64,000 nt of DNA from Bifidobacterium longum subsp. infantis ATCC 15697 = JCM 1222 = DSM 20088 (GTDB lineage Bacteria > Actinomycetota > Actinomycetes > Actinomycetales > Bifidobacteriaceae): positions 372,001 through 436,000 of the forward strand of contig NC_017219.1 of the NCBI RefSeq assembly GCF_000269965.1, read 5' to 3'. Shown here piece by piece: positions 1-9,377 of the stretch. Both the position numbers and the translations under genes were made by a program. The notes under the pieces were generated by a model that saw only the letters and a program-made list of their open reading frames with translations, ran no database searches and was not told the origin of the DNA. Numbering within the stretch: position 1 is the stretch's first letter; each line of letters begins with the position of its first letter.

Positions 1-158
1 CGGACACCAAATGGCGAACGCAGTTCATCGTCGCGCCACCGTCAGGACAGGTTGGACGCTTAGTTTCTTCTCTTGGATTTGCAGGCCGTGCGGATGCCGC
101 GCATCACGGGCCTGATTCCCCAGACCATCGTCTGGATGATGTTGAGAAAAGGAACAGT

Positions 159-1325
159 ATGAACAACCTGTGTAAGATCGCGGCCGGCTCCCTTGCCGCC
201 GTACTCGCGTTCTCGATGGCCGCCTGCGGTTCGAGCAACGCCTCCTCCGATGGCACCGGCGAAAGCACCGGCAAGGCCGTCACCGTGAATGAAAAGTCCG
301 CCAAAGCCATCTCCCTCGCCGACTTCGGCACCATGGAAGACCTCGAGAAGGCCGCCAAGGAAGAAGGCGCGCTGAACGTCATCGCCTTGCCGCATGATTG
401 GTCCAACTACGGCGAGGTCATCGAGGGCTTCAAGAAGAAGTACCCGGAGATCAAGATCACCGAGCTCGATCCGAACACTTCTTCCAAGGAAGAGCTCAAT
501 GTAGCCAAGACCAACAAGGGCACCGACGCCGCCCCCGATGTCTTCGACGTCGGCCAGGCCATCGCCGCCACCTCCACCGACTATTTCGCCCCGTACAAGG
601 TGCAGGCCTGGGACAAGATTCCGGACGAGCAGAAGGACGCCAATGGTGCCTACTACGCCGACTACACCGGTATCATGTCCGTGGGTTGGAACGCCGACAA
701 GTACGGCGATGTCACCTCCCTGAACGACCTGCTCGATCCGAAGTTCGCCGGCACCGTGGCCATGAACGGCAAGCCCACCGAGGCCGGCGCGGCCTTCAAC
801 GGCTATCTGATGGTCAACCAGCTCGCCGGCGGCGACATCAACAACCTGCAGCCCGGTCTCGACTTCTTCAAGAAGCTCAAGGAAGCCGGCAACCTGACCA
901 CCATCGATGTGACCAACGGCACCATCGACTCCGGCCAGGTCGGTGTGGTCTTCGACTGGACCTACAACCAGGCCTCCTACAAGAAGGAACTCAAGTCCAA
1001 GGGCGTGAACTGGAAGTACAAGACCTTCCCCAAAGCTCAGGTTGTCAGCTACTACAACCAGGCCATCAACAAGGACGCGCCGCACCCCGCCGCCGCACGC
1101 CTGTGGGAGGAATACCTGTACACCGCCGAAACCCAGAACCTGTGGTTCAAGGGCGGCGCCAACCCGGTGCTGCTCGACTCCATGAAGGCGGACGGCACCG
1201 TCGACCAGGTCACCCTGAAAGACGCCATCACCATCGAAGGCCAGCCGGTCACCTACAGCAACGATGACTCCACCCGCATCACCGAGTGGCTTCAAAACAA
1301 CTGGGACAAGACGATCGGCAACTGA
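159..1325 (+). CDS. ABC transporter substrate-binding lipoprotein (family 1, polyamine/iron-like)
   Basis: Extracellular solute-binding protein of an ABC importer, 388 aa. The N-terminus is a lipoprotein signal: short basic start, hydrophobic stretch, lipobox ending MAAC with the acylated Cys at residue 23, then a Ser/Gly-rich linker. The mature part resembles PotD/AfuA-type binding proteins (a YFAPYK segment, then a GIMSVGWNADKYG segment), so a polyamine, ferric or phosphonate-type ligand is more likely than a sugar, but the ligand cannot be read from sequence. The reading frame is open upstream of residue 1; ATG 159 is chosen because it starts the signal peptide and follows an AAAGGA site. 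Two permeases and an ATPase follow at once in one operon. Confidence 0.85.
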   Translation: MNNLCKIAAGSLAAVLAFSMAACGSSNASSDGTGESTGKAVTVNEKSAKAISLADFGTMEDLEKAAKEEGALNVIALPHDWSNYGEVIEGFKKKYPEIKITELDPNTSSKEELNVAKTNKGTDAAPDVFDVGQAIAATSTDYFAPYKVQAWDKIPDEQKDANGAYYADYTGIMSVGWNADKYGDVTSLNDLLDPKFAGTVAMNGKPTEAGAAFNGYLMVNQLAGGDINNLQPGLDFFKKLKEAGNLTTIDVTNGTIDSGQVGVVFDWTYNQASYKKELKSKGVNWKYKTFPKAQVVSYYNQAINKDAPHPAAARLWEEYLYTAETQNLWFKGGANPVLLDSMKADGTVDQVTLKDAITIEGQPVTYSNDDSTRITEWLQNNWDKTIGN

Positions 1326-1334
1326 GAGTCCACG

Positions 1335-2282
1335 ATGACCGCCGCAATCGCACCCATCGCACCGAACGGACCCGTCGCCTCCAAGGCCGCGGGTCCGTCC
1401 GCCGCATCGTCCCCCGCTTCGTCCGCACTGGCGAAGCATCGTCAGGAGCTTGGCACGCTCGCCACCACGCTCCCGTTCTTCGCCTACACCGCCTGCTTCC
1501 TGCTCGCACCCACCGTCATCGTGATTGTCGGTGCATTCCAGGACCGCAGTGGCAACTTCACGCTCGCGAACTTCAATAAGATGTTCGAGGCCAACACCAT
1601 CGCCGCATTCGGCACCTCGATCCTGGTGTCTTTAGCATCCTCTCTGATCGGCGCAGTGGTGGGCGCACTCGCCTCCTACGCGCTGGTCATCGGTGCCAAG
1701 CCGAACGGCCTGCTGCGTCGTATGGTCTCCGCCATCTCCTCCGTGCTTGCTCAGTTCGGCGGCGTGATGCTCGCGTTCGCATTCATCGCCACCATCGGCA
1801 TCAACGGCATCGGCACCATGCTTATCGAAACCCTGACCGGCTATACCGTGAACCCGAACTGGCTCAGCTCCCTGCCGGGGCTGGTGACCGTCTACTGCTA
1901 CTTCCAGATTCCGCTGATGATCATCATCTTCCTGCCCGCGGTCGATTCCATTCGTCCACAGTGGCGCGAAGCCTGCGAGTCGCTCGGCGGCAATACGTTC
2001 CAGTACTGGACGCGTGTGGCCTGTCCGATTCTGGCACCCCGCTTCATCTCGGCGTTCCTGCTGTTGTTCGCCTCCGCGTTCTCCGCCTATGCGACCGCCG
2101 CCGCCCTGTTCTCCCAGCGTTCGATCCTGGTGCCGCTCATGATCCAGGGTGCCATGCGCAACGAGATGGACCCCAACCAGCAGGGCTTCGCGCAGGTGCT
2201 GGCATTCGCAATGATCATCGTCGTGGCCATCGTCATGCTGCTGAGCCACGCCGTGGAAAAGAGGGCCGGACGTTGGCAATGA
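1335..2282 (+). CDS. ABC transporter permease (first subunit)
   Basis: Inner-membrane permease of about 315 aa. A Pro/Ala/Ser-rich cytoplasmic N-terminus of roughly 40 residues precedes about six hydrophobic segments. The cytoplasmic EAA-type loop that contacts the ATPase is visible as WREACESLGGNTFQYWTRV around residues 210-230. It starts 9 bp after the binding-protein stop and its own stop overlaps the next start (ATGA at 2279-2282), so the subunits are translationally coupled. The family is the polyamine/iron-type binding-protein-dependent permeases. Confidence 0.85.
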   Translation: MTAAIAPIAPNGPVASKAAGPSAASSPASSALAKHRQELGTLATTLPFFAYTACFLLAPTVIVIVGAFQDRSGNFTLANFNKMFEANTIAAFGTSILVSLASSLIGAVVGALASYALVIGAKPNGLLRRMVSAISSVLAQFGGVMLAFAFIATIGINGIGTMLIETLTGYTVNPNWLSSLPGLVTVYCYFQIPLMIIIFLPAVDSIRPQWREACESLGGNTFQYWTRVACPILAPRFISAFLLLFASAFSAYATAAALFSQRSILVPLMIQGAMRNEMDPNQQGFAQVLAFAMIIVVAIVMLLSHAVEKRAGRWQ

Positions 2283-3199
2283 CTTCCCGAACCATACGCA
2301 CCGTCGAAACCGTCGGCACCGAGACCGGCACCGTCGGCACCGTCGAAACCGTCGGCACCGGCGTCAAGCCGCCGCAATTGCGCGCCGCCCGCGCGCGCAA
2401 ACAGAGCATCATCAAATTCGTGATCCTGTTCGTCACCCTGGCGTTCCTGTTCGTGCCGCTGCTGGCCATGCTCATCTTCACGCTGCGGCACCCGTTGTCC
2501 GGTCGCTGGTCGGCCGCGCCGTGGACGGCGATTTTCACCGGCAACGGCGAATCGTTGGGCGCCGACCTGAGCGTGCTATGGCAGGGCGTCGGCATCTCGC
2601 TGTCGTTGAGCGCCGTCACCGTCGCGATCATGCTCATCCTGCTGGTGCCCACCATGGTCATCGTGCATATTCGGTCCAAAGCCTTGGAGCGTGCGATCGA
2701 ATGGGTGGCTACATTGCCGCTGACCATTCCGGCCATCGTGCTGGTGGTGGGTCTTGGGCCGATCTACCGCTGGCTGTCCGCCGACGTGCTGAGCACCAAC
2801 CCAATCTGGCTGTGCTTCGCCTACGTGATTCTCGTGATGCCGTTCGCCTTCCGCGCGATCGCCGTGGGCCTCAACTCCATCGACGTCAAGACGTTGGTCG
2901 AAGCCTCCCGATCGCTCGGCGCCTCCTGGCCCAAAGTGTTCTTCAAGGTGATCATCCCGAACCTATGGCAGTCGATTCTCTCGGCATCCTTTATCTCCAT
3001 CGCCGTGGTGCTGGGCGAATACACCGTCGCCTCGCTGCTCGGCCGTATGAACCTGCAGGTCGCGCTCTACCAGCTCGGCCAGTCCAATTCTCAAATCTCC
3101 ACTGCCATGTCGCTGCTGGCTCTGCTCTTCGGCGTGGTGCTCCTCGTTGCGCTCGACCTGATCTCCGACGCAATGCGTAAGTCAAGGGAAGGTAAGTGA
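2279..3199 (+). CDS. ABC transporter permease (second subunit)
   Basis: Second membrane subunit, 306 aa from ATG 2279, which overlaps the stop of the first permease by four bases. The frame stays open upstream to 1961, but that part lies inside the first permease and is not used. The N-terminal 30 residues are an odd Thr/Val/Gly/Glu repeat (VETVGTETGT, then TVGTVETVGT) coded by tandem copies of an ACCGTCGGCACC-like unit. It is followed by a hydrophobic core and an EAA loop (EASRSLGASWPKVFF). It would pair with the upstream permease and the downstream ATPase. Confidence 0.85.
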   Translation: MTSRTIRTVETVGTETGTVGTVETVGTGVKPPQLRAARARKQSIIKFVILFVTLAFLFVPLLAMLIFTLRHPLSGRWSAAPWTAIFTGNGESLGADLSVLWQGVGISLSLSAVTVAIMLILLVPTMVIVHIRSKALERAIEWVATLPLTIPAIVLVVGLGPIYRWLSADVLSTNPIWLCFAYVILVMPFAFRAIAVGLNSIDVKTLVEASRSLGASWPKVFFKVIIPNLWQSILSASFISIAVVLGEYTVASLLGRMNLQVALYQLGQSNSQISTAMSLLALLFGVVLLVALDLISDAMRKSREGK

Positions 3200-3203
3200 C
3201 CCG

Positions 3204-4490
3204 ATGAACAACGATTCAACTCCCACCCGTCAGGAAACCGGTACCGCAGTGGACGCTGCCCCGGTGTCCCCGGCCATCCCGGCAGCCGTGTCCTCCACCG
3301 CCGAGGACGCCTTCAAGAACGATCCCACCGCTACCCTCGAGGGCGTGCGCGGCAAGGACGTGACCAAGGCCGCCAAGGCCCTGCTCAAAGACACCGTCAA
3401 GCGCGGCGGTGGTTCCATTCAGATGCAGAACGTCGTCAAGATCTATCCCGGCTCCACCGTTCACGCGCTCGACGACTTCAACCTGGACATCAAGCCCGGC
3501 GAAATGGTCGTGCTGCTCGGTGGATCCGGTTGCGGCAAGTCCACCGCGCTGCGATCGCTTGCCGGTCTCGAAGATATCCAAGGCGGACGCATCATGGTCG
3601 GCGGACAGGACGTCACCGGTGTGCCGGTGAACAAGCGCGAGATGGCCATGGTGTTCCAGGCGTACTCGCTGTTCCCGCACATGACCGCCCTTGAGAACGT
3701 GGAATTCGGCCTTGAAGTGCGCGGCATGGGCAAGACCGAACGCCGCAAGATCGCCATGGAACAGCTGGAGCTCGTGGGGCTTGCCGATCAGGCCAAGAAA
3801 TACACGCAGCAGATGTCCGGCGGCCAGCAACAGCGCGTGGCCCTGGCCCGCGCGCTGGCCGTCAAGCCGCGCGTGCTCCTGCTCGACGAGCCTCTTTCCG
3901 CCCTCGACGCCAAGGTGCGTGTGCAGCTGCGCGACCAGATTCGCCGCATCCAACTCACCACCGGCACCACAACCGTCTTCGTGACCCACGATCAGGAAGA
4001 GGCGCTGGCCGTGGCCGACCGCATCGGCGTGATGAACAAGGGCAAGATCGAGCAGATCGCCGCCCCGCAGGACCTGTACCAGCGCCCCGCCACCGAGTAC
4101 GTGGCCACGTTCATTGGACTCACCAACCGCCTGCCCGGCGCATCCAATGGCGACGAGGCCGTGGTCTTCGGCCAGCGCGTGCCGCTGCTCGCCGGCTCCG
4201 CCAAGGGCGATTCCGTGGCCGTGCTCGTGCGCCCGGAGAACCTGATGCTGGCCTTGGCTGGCAGCAGCGATTCGCACGTCGGCGAACGCGCCCGCGTGGA
4301 GGTCATTCACTTCCTTGGCTCTTTGGTTCGTGTGGACACGGTCATCACCTCCGGCGAATACCAGCGCTGGAACAAGGGTGAACAGCTCAAGGCCACCGTG
4401 CAGCTGCCCGCCAGCGAGCTGCCGGCCGGTCTGGCGGTGGGCGATGACGTGATTGTCGCCCCGCGTCCGGTCGCCGCGCTCGCCTGCTGA
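3204..4490 (+). CDS. ABC transporter ATP-binding protein
   Basis: ATPase of the importer, 428 aa. Walker A GGSGCGKS lies near residue 105, the Q-loop at VFQAYSLFPH, the signature MSGGQQQR near 203, Walker B LLLDEP near 224 and the switch His in FVTHDQEEA. A C-terminal region of about 130 residues resembles the TOBE/OB regulatory domain of PotA/MalK-type subunits. An unusual Ala/Thr-rich N-terminal extension of about 70 residues precedes the nucleotide-binding fold. It starts 4 bp after the second permease and is the last gene of the operon. Confidence 0.88.
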   Translation: MNNDSTPTRQETGTAVDAAPVSPAIPAAVSSTAEDAFKNDPTATLEGVRGKDVTKAAKALLKDTVKRGGGSIQMQNVVKIYPGSTVHALDDFNLDIKPGEMVVLLGGSGCGKSTALRSLAGLEDIQGGRIMVGGQDVTGVPVNKREMAMVFQAYSLFPHMTALENVEFGLEVRGMGKTERRKIAMEQLELVGLADQAKKYTQQMSGGQQQRVALARALAVKPRVLLLDEPLSALDAKVRVQLRDQIRRIQLTTGTTTVFVTHDQEEALAVADRIGVMNKGKIEQIAAPQDLYQRPATEYVATFIGLTNRLPGASNGDEAVVFGQRVPLLAGSAKGDSVAVLVRPENLMLALAGSSDSHVGERARVEVIHFLGSLVRVDTVITSGEYQRWNKGEQLKATVQLPASELPAGLAVGDDVIVAPRPVAALAC

Positions 4491-4571
4491 ATGGCGCTGC
4501 GATGATCGTGCGGTTCTGTTCTGTTTTTTGTGACTGTACGATCGTCGAATGGCTTATCGGCAATGATGTGT

Positions 4572-4784
4572 GTGGGACGGCGGCGATTTTTGGGCGATTA
4601 TCGCGTGCCGTCCCACGCCGGTGCGGGATGGCATGAACGTCAAACGATGTACATTCGTGCCGTCCCACAGAATGTATTGGGGAATCGTTGCAATGACGCC
4701 ATTTCTTCGTGCGGCGTCACCAGTCATATGTGGAGTGGTGTGGGCCGCCGCGAAAAAATTGGGTAAAATCGCGTGGCGTCCCAC
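4572..4784. repeat. Cluster of four hairpin-forming units with GTGGGAC/GTCCCAC arms
   Basis: The gene-free stretch 4491-4961 is mostly filled by consecutive inverted repeats. Unit 1 has perfect 10-bp arms GTGGGACGGC (4572-4581) and GCCGTCCCAC (4607-4616). Unit 2 ends with the same arm GCCGTCCCAC at 4659-4668 and has a degenerate left arm near 4621. Unit 3 pairs TGACGCC (4694-4700) with GGCGTCA (4713-4719). Unit 4 runs from about 4740 to 4784 and again ends GCGTCCCAC. No credible gene lies here. Confidence 0.6.
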
Positions 4785-4815
4785 AGTAATCTTGCAGAGT
4801 AGGGGACTTTCTCGT

Positions 4816-4878
4816 CATTGGGAATGATTGACGTTGATCATTCCTTGCCCATTGATGATTTCCTCCCCATTCCCAATG
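4816..4878. promoter_or_regulatory. Nested inverted repeats upstream of the CPBP protease gene
   Basis: Perfect 11-bp arms CATTGGGAATG (4816-4826) and CATTCCCAATG (4868-4878) enclose a shorter palindrome GGAATGAT...ATCATTCC (from 4821). It lies about 85 bp before the protease start. It could be a regulator site or an mRNA structure; the sequence does not decide. Confidence 0.4.
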
Positions 4879-4961
4879 CAATCGAAACGCCGTGCCGTAT
4901 TCTTGAAGAGTATTGCACGTGTGATCGGTCCGTTTGCGGCCAGTAACTATGGGGGATAAGT

Positions 4962-6005
4962 ATGAGCAAACCAATGCCGCCGGCGCAGCAGCCGCAGGTA
5001 CCTGAGCGACCACAGCAGCCGCAACAAACCCCGCGCGATTGGTGGTTCACGGCCCATCGCCGGTTTTCGACAATCGGCTCGGCGCTCGCCATTATGATGG
5101 TGTTCTGGATCGGACTGAATATTCTGGCCACTGAAGCACTACGAACGCTGCTTGGCGCCGATGTGCCCGCTTGGGCTGTGTTGCTCGCCTCCTCCGGGCC
5201 GCTGTATGTGGTGGCCATGCCGCTGAGTATGTTGGCTTTCACTCGCGTACCGGTTATTCGCACCCGGCAGTACCCCATGAAGGCGGGGGAGTTCATTCAG
5301 ATTTTCGTCATGTGCATTCCGGTAATGCTCTTGGGCAATATGATTGGCAATATATTGTCTGCCGGAGCCACTGATGGTCAGGCCACCAATCGCATCAACG
5401 ACGTGATTCTTGGCAGCGACTGGCGGGTGAACGCATTGTTCATAGGCCTGTTGGCACCGGTTTGCGAAGAATGGATTTTTCGCAAGGAGATTATCTCCCG
5501 CCTGCGCCGGTACGGAGAAAAGACCGCAATCATGTTCTCCGCATTGGCATTCGCGCTATTCCATATGAACGTGTTCCAGTTCTTCTACGCCTTTGGCCTA
5601 GGACTGATGTTCGGATATGTATACACACGCACCTCCCGACTGCGGTATTCAGTGGCTATGCACATGCTGATCAACCTGAACGGGTCAGTACTCGCCCCAT
5701 TGGTGATACAACAGATCGATCCCCGCATCCTCGACGGCACAATCAGCGAGGCCGAAATCATGCGTATGGCTGAAACCGGCAACATGGGCGGCATGGGCAT
5801 CATGATGTTGTACGGCACAGTGATGTTGGGCCTCTGCATTGCCGGTATCGTGCTGCTTATCACCAAGCGCAAGATCTGGGAGTTCTATCTTGCGCCAGAG
5901 GAGTTGCCTGCTGGGCTTAAAATACGCACCGCCTATGCCAATCCCGGCGTTATCTCGTACCTACTGTTGACTGTGATTCTCACCGGTTGGATGCTGTTCG
6001 CATGA
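4962..6005 (+). CDS. CPBP (Abi/CAAX-type) intramembrane metalloprotease
   Basis: Integral membrane protein of 347 aa in the CPBP family. The diagnostic motif EEWIFR (EExxxR) sits at residues 168-173, a second metal-site His is in FALFHMN, and a third motif is HMLINLNG. A Pro/Gln-rich cytoplasmic N-terminus of about 35 residues is followed by roughly eight hydrophobic segments. Family members cleave prenylated or small membrane peptides, or act in bacteriocin self-immunity; no bacteriocin gene is adjacent, so the substrate is unknown. The start is preceded by GGGGGATA, a modest ribosome site. It is monocistronic, with convergent MscS downstream. Confidence 0.85.
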   Translation: MSKPMPPAQQPQVPERPQQPQQTPRDWWFTAHRRFSTIGSALAIMMVFWIGLNILATEALRTLLGADVPAWAVLLASSGPLYVVAMPLSMLAFTRVPVIRTRQYPMKAGEFIQIFVMCIPVMLLGNMIGNILSAGATDGQATNRINDVILGSDWRVNALFIGLLAPVCEEWIFRKEIISRLRRYGEKTAIMFSALAFALFHMNVFQFFYAFGLGLMFGYVYTRTSRLRYSVAMHMLINLNGSVLAPLVIQQIDPRILDGTISEAEIMRMAETGNMGGMGIMMLYGTVMLGLCIAGIVLLITKRKIWEFYLAPEELPAGLKIRTAYANPGVISYLLLTVILTGWMLFA

Positions 6006-6043
6006 CTGTCATAGCCGGACCCAGAGAGGCGAGCCGGGAGATA

Positions 6044-6883
6044 TCACAGATTGTCTGACGAGCCGCCATCTTCAACAAGGTATTTGGTGCCCGAGCCGGC
6101 GATGGCTCGCGCCGCCATATCTTTGATGGTGGAAGGCAGTACACCCTCGCGCGCGAACACAAGCACTTGGCCGGTCATGCCGTAAGGGGAGAAGCCGGTG
6201 AACTTGACCAGCGGTGGCTGGCCCTCCAGTGCCACGTCGGCGGTGGCTTTGGTTACGCGGTCGAGAATATCCTGACTGATAGCGGACGGGTCGCCGGAGG
6301 CCTTGGCCGTGAATTCAAGCGTGGCCATGCCTTCGCTGACCGGCGTGAGCTTGGTCAGGGCGGCGGTATTGAGTACCGAATTGGGGATGACCATCATGTC
6401 CCCGGAGCGGGTGCGCACTACGGTCTGACGCCAGGTGATGTCGTGCACGGTACCTGTGACGCCTTGAATGGTCACCAGATCGCCGGGTTGGATTACGCGG
6501 CCCAGCATCAGGCCGAAGCCGCCGATGATGTTGGCGATTGTATCCTTCAGACCCAGCGAGATCGCCACACCTCCAACACCAAGGGCGGTGACCAGGGTGG
6601 TCGGATTGATGCCGAACACCGGTTGCAGCACCATCGCCGTACCGGTGACCCAGATGGTCACGCGCGTGAGATTCACGAAAATCGAGGCGCTGGGAATCTG
6701 CGAACTATCCAGAACCCTGCGCAGCACGCGGCTGATCACGCGATCGGCCGCGAACACGACGGCCAGCACGACGGCCAGCCAGATGAGCTTGCCCGCATTG
6801 ACCTGGAACCAGTGTGCGATGTCTTGTGCATATTCGGTCATATGCCCTACTGTATCGACCATTTCTGGTGAAGTCGTAAACAT
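6044..6883 (-). CDS. Small-conductance mechanosensitive channel, MscS family
   Basis: Membrane channel that opens on osmotic downshock; 279 aa from ATG 6883. It has an N-terminal hydrophobic helix (LIWLAVVLAVVF), further TM segments, the pore-lining Gly/Ala-rich TM3 (ALGVGGVAISLGLKD) and the beta domain (GRVIQPGDLVTI, then VIPNSVL). The frame is open upstream through the end of aspA to 7237. Starts at 6991 and 6841 are also possible and none has a strong ribosome site. I prefer 6883 because a large hairpin lies between it and the aspA stop. Confidence 0.82.
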   Translation of the reverse strand: MFTTSPEMVDTVGHMTEYAQDIAHWFQVNAGKLIWLAVVLAVVFAADRVISRVLRRVLDSSQIPSASIFVNLTRVTIWVTGTAMVLQPVFGINPTTLVTALGVGGVAISLGLKDTIANIIGGFGLMLGRVIQPGDLVTIQGVTGTVHDITWRQTVVRTRSGDMMVIPNSVLNTAALTKLTPVSEGMATLEFTAKASGDPSAISQDILDRVTKATADVALEGQPPLVKFTGFSPYGMTGQVLVFAREGVLPSTIKDMAARAIAGSGTKYLVEDGGSSDNL

Positions 6884-6927
6884 GCGGGCCCACGTCGGGT
6901 TTTGGCCGTTGCGGTGGTGCTGGTGGT

Positions 6928-6981
6928 GCGATACCGGTGGTGCCGTCGGTGGCGTGCCGCCGGTGGCACCACCGGTATCGC
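6928..6981 (-). terminator. 17-bp inverted repeat between aspA and the MscS gene
   Basis: Perfect arms 6928-6944 (GCGATACCGGTGGTGCC) and 6965-6981, with a 20-nt GC-rich loop. It lies just past the aspA stop in the direction of transcription. No T-run follows, so it may be a transcript-end structure or a dispersed repeat rather than a canonical terminator. Confidence 0.45.
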
Positions 6982-7019
6982 GGTGCAGCATCGTCGTGGT
7001 GATGACGTCGCCGTGACGC

Positions 7020-8453
7020 CTAGTCCCGATGCTCGCGGCAGGTCTGTCCGAGGCCCCTGGCCAAACGAATCGGGTCGAGAATCTCATCCAGTTGCTCGGC
7101 GGGCAGATCGGTGCGTTCGCCGGCCACCTCGCGCACGGTGCGACCGGTGCGCACGGCTTCGGCGGCGATGTCGGCCGCATGCTCATAGCCGATGTAGTGG
7201 TTGAGTGCGGCGGCGATCGACGGCGAGGATTGGGCATACGAGCGTCCCAGACCGACGTGGATCTCGATGCCCTCCACGCAATTGACGCGGAATGTCTCCA
7301 TGGCCCGCGTCAACAGGGCCATGCCGGTCAACAGCTCGTGCACCATCACCGGGTCGAAGGCGTTCAGTTGCAACTGTCCCTCGGCCACGGCCCAATTCAC
7401 GGTCACGTCCATGCCGAAGATCGTGAAGCAGCACTGGTTGACGCATTCGGGGATCACCGGGTTCACTTTGGCCGGCATAATCGACGATCCGGCCTGGCGA
7501 GCCGGCACGTTGAGATCGTTGAAACCGCAGCGCGGCCCGGAATTGAGCAGTCGCAAATCGTCGGCGGCCTTCTTCAGGTGCACGGCGAGGCTCTTGATGG
7601 CAGCCGACGTGGCCACGTACGCGCCCATATCCGTCATGGCGGCCACCGGATCGGGCGCGGCGGTGACTGGCAGCCCGGTGATGTGCGCCAGATGCTTGAT
7701 GGCGGACTTGCGGAACCGCAGATCCGCGCAAATGCCGGTACCGATGGCGGTGGCACCGAGGTTGAGCTGGGCCAGCAACGGCACCACGCGGTCGAACGCG
7801 GCCAAATCGGATTTCAGCAGCGTGGCGAACGAATGAAACTCCTGACCATAGGTCATCGGCACGGCGTCCTGCAGTTGCGTACGGCCGATCGTCACGTCAT
7901 TGATATGTTTGTCGGCCAGATCGTGGAAGGCCTTGGCGAGTTTCTTGGTGGACTCGGCGAGCGGCCCGATCGCGTCGATAAGCGCGAGTTTGCAGGCGGC
8001 CGGGTAGGTGTCGTTCGTGGACTGCGACTCGTTGACGTCGTCGTTCGGATGGATGTATGTGTAATCGCCGCGCTGGTGGCCGGCGATTTCCAGCGCACGG
8101 TTGGCGATCACCTCGTTCATGTTCATGTTCGACGAGGTGCCGGCACCGCCCTGCATCACATCGACCGGGAACTGATCGGCCAGTTTGCCGGCCTCGATTT
8201 CCAGGCAGGCGGAGCGAATGGCCTCGGCCTTGGCCGGGTCGATCAGGCCTAATTCCTCATTGGCGATGGCGCAGGCGCGCTTGACCGTGGCATAGGCGCG
8301 AATCAGCTCGGGATGTTGGCTATCGGTGATGCCGGAGACCGGGAAGTTGCCGATAGCGCGCTGGGTGTGAATGCCCCAGTAGACGTTCGCCGGCACCTCC
8401 ATCTGGCCGATGCAGTCATGTTCCAGACGGGTTTTGTTCGATGTTTCGCTCAT
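7020..8453 (-). CDS. aspA: Aspartate ammonia-lyase (aspartase/fumarase superfamily)
   Basis: Cytoplasmic lyase of 477 aa that reversibly splits L-aspartate into fumarate and ammonia. The superfamily signature is clear as GSSIMPAKVNPVIPE, together with GAGTSSNMNMNEV and the THPNDDVN-like stretch IHPNDDVNESQSTND. The start at 8453 is chosen because AGGAAG lies 6-10 bp upstream and the protein then begins MSETSNKTRLEHD, matching the family; the longer open frame to 8549 has no ribosome site. Fumarase class II is the main alternative, but the overall motif set favours aspartase. It stands alone, 118 bp from the divergently placed TetR end. Confidence 0.85.
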   Translation of the reverse strand: MSETSNKTRLEHDCIGQMEVPANVYWGIHTQRAIGNFPVSGITDSQHPELIRAYATVKRACAIANEELGLIDPAKAEAIRSACLEIEAGKLADQFPVDVMQGGAGTSSNMNMNEVIANRALEIAGHQRGDYTYIHPNDDVNESQSTNDTYPAACKLALIDAIGPLAESTKKLAKAFHDLADKHINDVTIGRTQLQDAVPMTYGQEFHSFATLLKSDLAAFDRVVPLLAQLNLGATAIGTGICADLRFRKSAIKHLAHITGLPVTAAPDPVAAMTDMGAYVATSAAIKSLAVHLKKAADDLRLLNSGPRCGFNDLNVPARQAGSSIMPAKVNPVIPECVNQCCFTIFGMDVTVNWAVAEGQLQLNAFDPVMVHELLTGMALLTRAMETFRVNCVEGIEIHVGLGRSYAQSSPSIAAALNHYIGYEHAADIAAEAVRTGRTVREVAGERTDLPAEQLDEILDPIRLARGLGQTCREHRD

Positions 8454-8570
8454 GCTTCCATCTTCCTGTGTGAGGGCTGGAAACGCCAGCATGAGAGGCT
8501 GATTGCGCCTTGTGAGAAACCTCACGCAGGGTTCATTCGACGGAAGCAATCCAGACTCACTGGTTTTCGG

Positions 8571-9287
8571 TCAAGCGGTGTACCCGGGGAATCCTGCGGG
8601 GCCGTTCGACGGTGAGATGGGGGATGGCGCGGCATGCATGCCGGGGGCGGCCGAATCCTGCGCATTGTGCACGAAGATGCGATTCCAGTAATTAAGCATG
8701 TCCTTTTGGCTCATGGCCAGGTATATGCCCATGGCCAGCACGGCCACATCTTCTTTAAGCAGGTCTTTGATTTCGATGGCGTCGCTCAATTCGGGCCAAC
8801 GTTGCAGCACGGCGAGCATGCCGCCCACGGTGAACTCGACCATGAGATCGGTTTTCAGGTCAAGGTTCTTGGGGTCGCGTTGCAATGTGCTGAGCATTTG
8901 CAGACGGCAGAAGTCGCGCAGCGATTCGGTCAGTTCAAGCGTGCTGTGCGGGCCTGCCAACAGGGCCAGGCGGTCGAGGCGTTGCCGTTGCTCTGGATCT
9001 GAGAGCGTGGCGGTGACGCGGTCTCGCCATTGTTCCTCGGGATTGCCATTTGGGTCGGGGGTGCGGTTGATCGGAATCGATTCGACCTGATGCAGGATGG
9101 CTGAATCGGCCAATTCGGGCAGGCTGGAGAAGTGATAATAGAACGAATTACGGTTCACGCCAGCCTCACGCACCACATCGGTGACGGTGATCTTGCGGTA
9201 GTCGCGGTCGGCGAGCAATTCCCAGAAAGCGTTCTCTAGGCGTTCTTTGGCGGGCAGCACCTCGGAATCATGGCGTGGACGTGGCAT
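8571..9287 (-). CDS. TetR/AcrR family transcriptional regulator
   Basis: DNA-binding regulator of 238 aa. The N-terminal helix-turn-helix is typical: ITVTDVVREAGVNRNSFYYHFSS at about residues 35-57. The C-terminal ligand domain is hydrophobic and shows no recognisable ligand motif. ATG 9287 follows a strong AGGAGGAAG site. Genes both up- and downstream on the same strand are metabolic (aspA, a DUF2974 hydrolase), so the target is not evident. Confidence 0.85.
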   Translation of the reverse strand: MPRPRHDSEVLPAKERLENAFWELLADRDYRKITVTDVVREAGVNRNSFYYHFSSLPELADSAILHQVESIPINRTPDPNGNPEEQWRDRVTATLSDPEQRQRLDRLALLAGPHSTLELTESLRDFCRLQMLSTLQRDPKNLDLKTDLMVEFTVGGMLAVLQRWPELSDAIEIKDLLKEDVAVLAMGIYLAMSQKDMLNYWNRIFVHNAQDSAAPGMHAAPSPISPSNGPAGFPGYTA

Positions 9288-9377
9288 CTCTTCCTCCTGA
9301 TGCACCAGCGTGATATGGTCACGCTGTCTAATAACTTATTGGGCAGTATAACTATTATTTGTGGACATGTCTATGAG

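Noticed and set aside
60..1439. Long minus-strand open frame (459 codons) opposite the binding-protein gene
   Set aside because: Antisense shadow of a high-GC gene: Gly/Val-rich product without motifs, while the plus strand has a lipoprotein signal, ribosome site and operon context.
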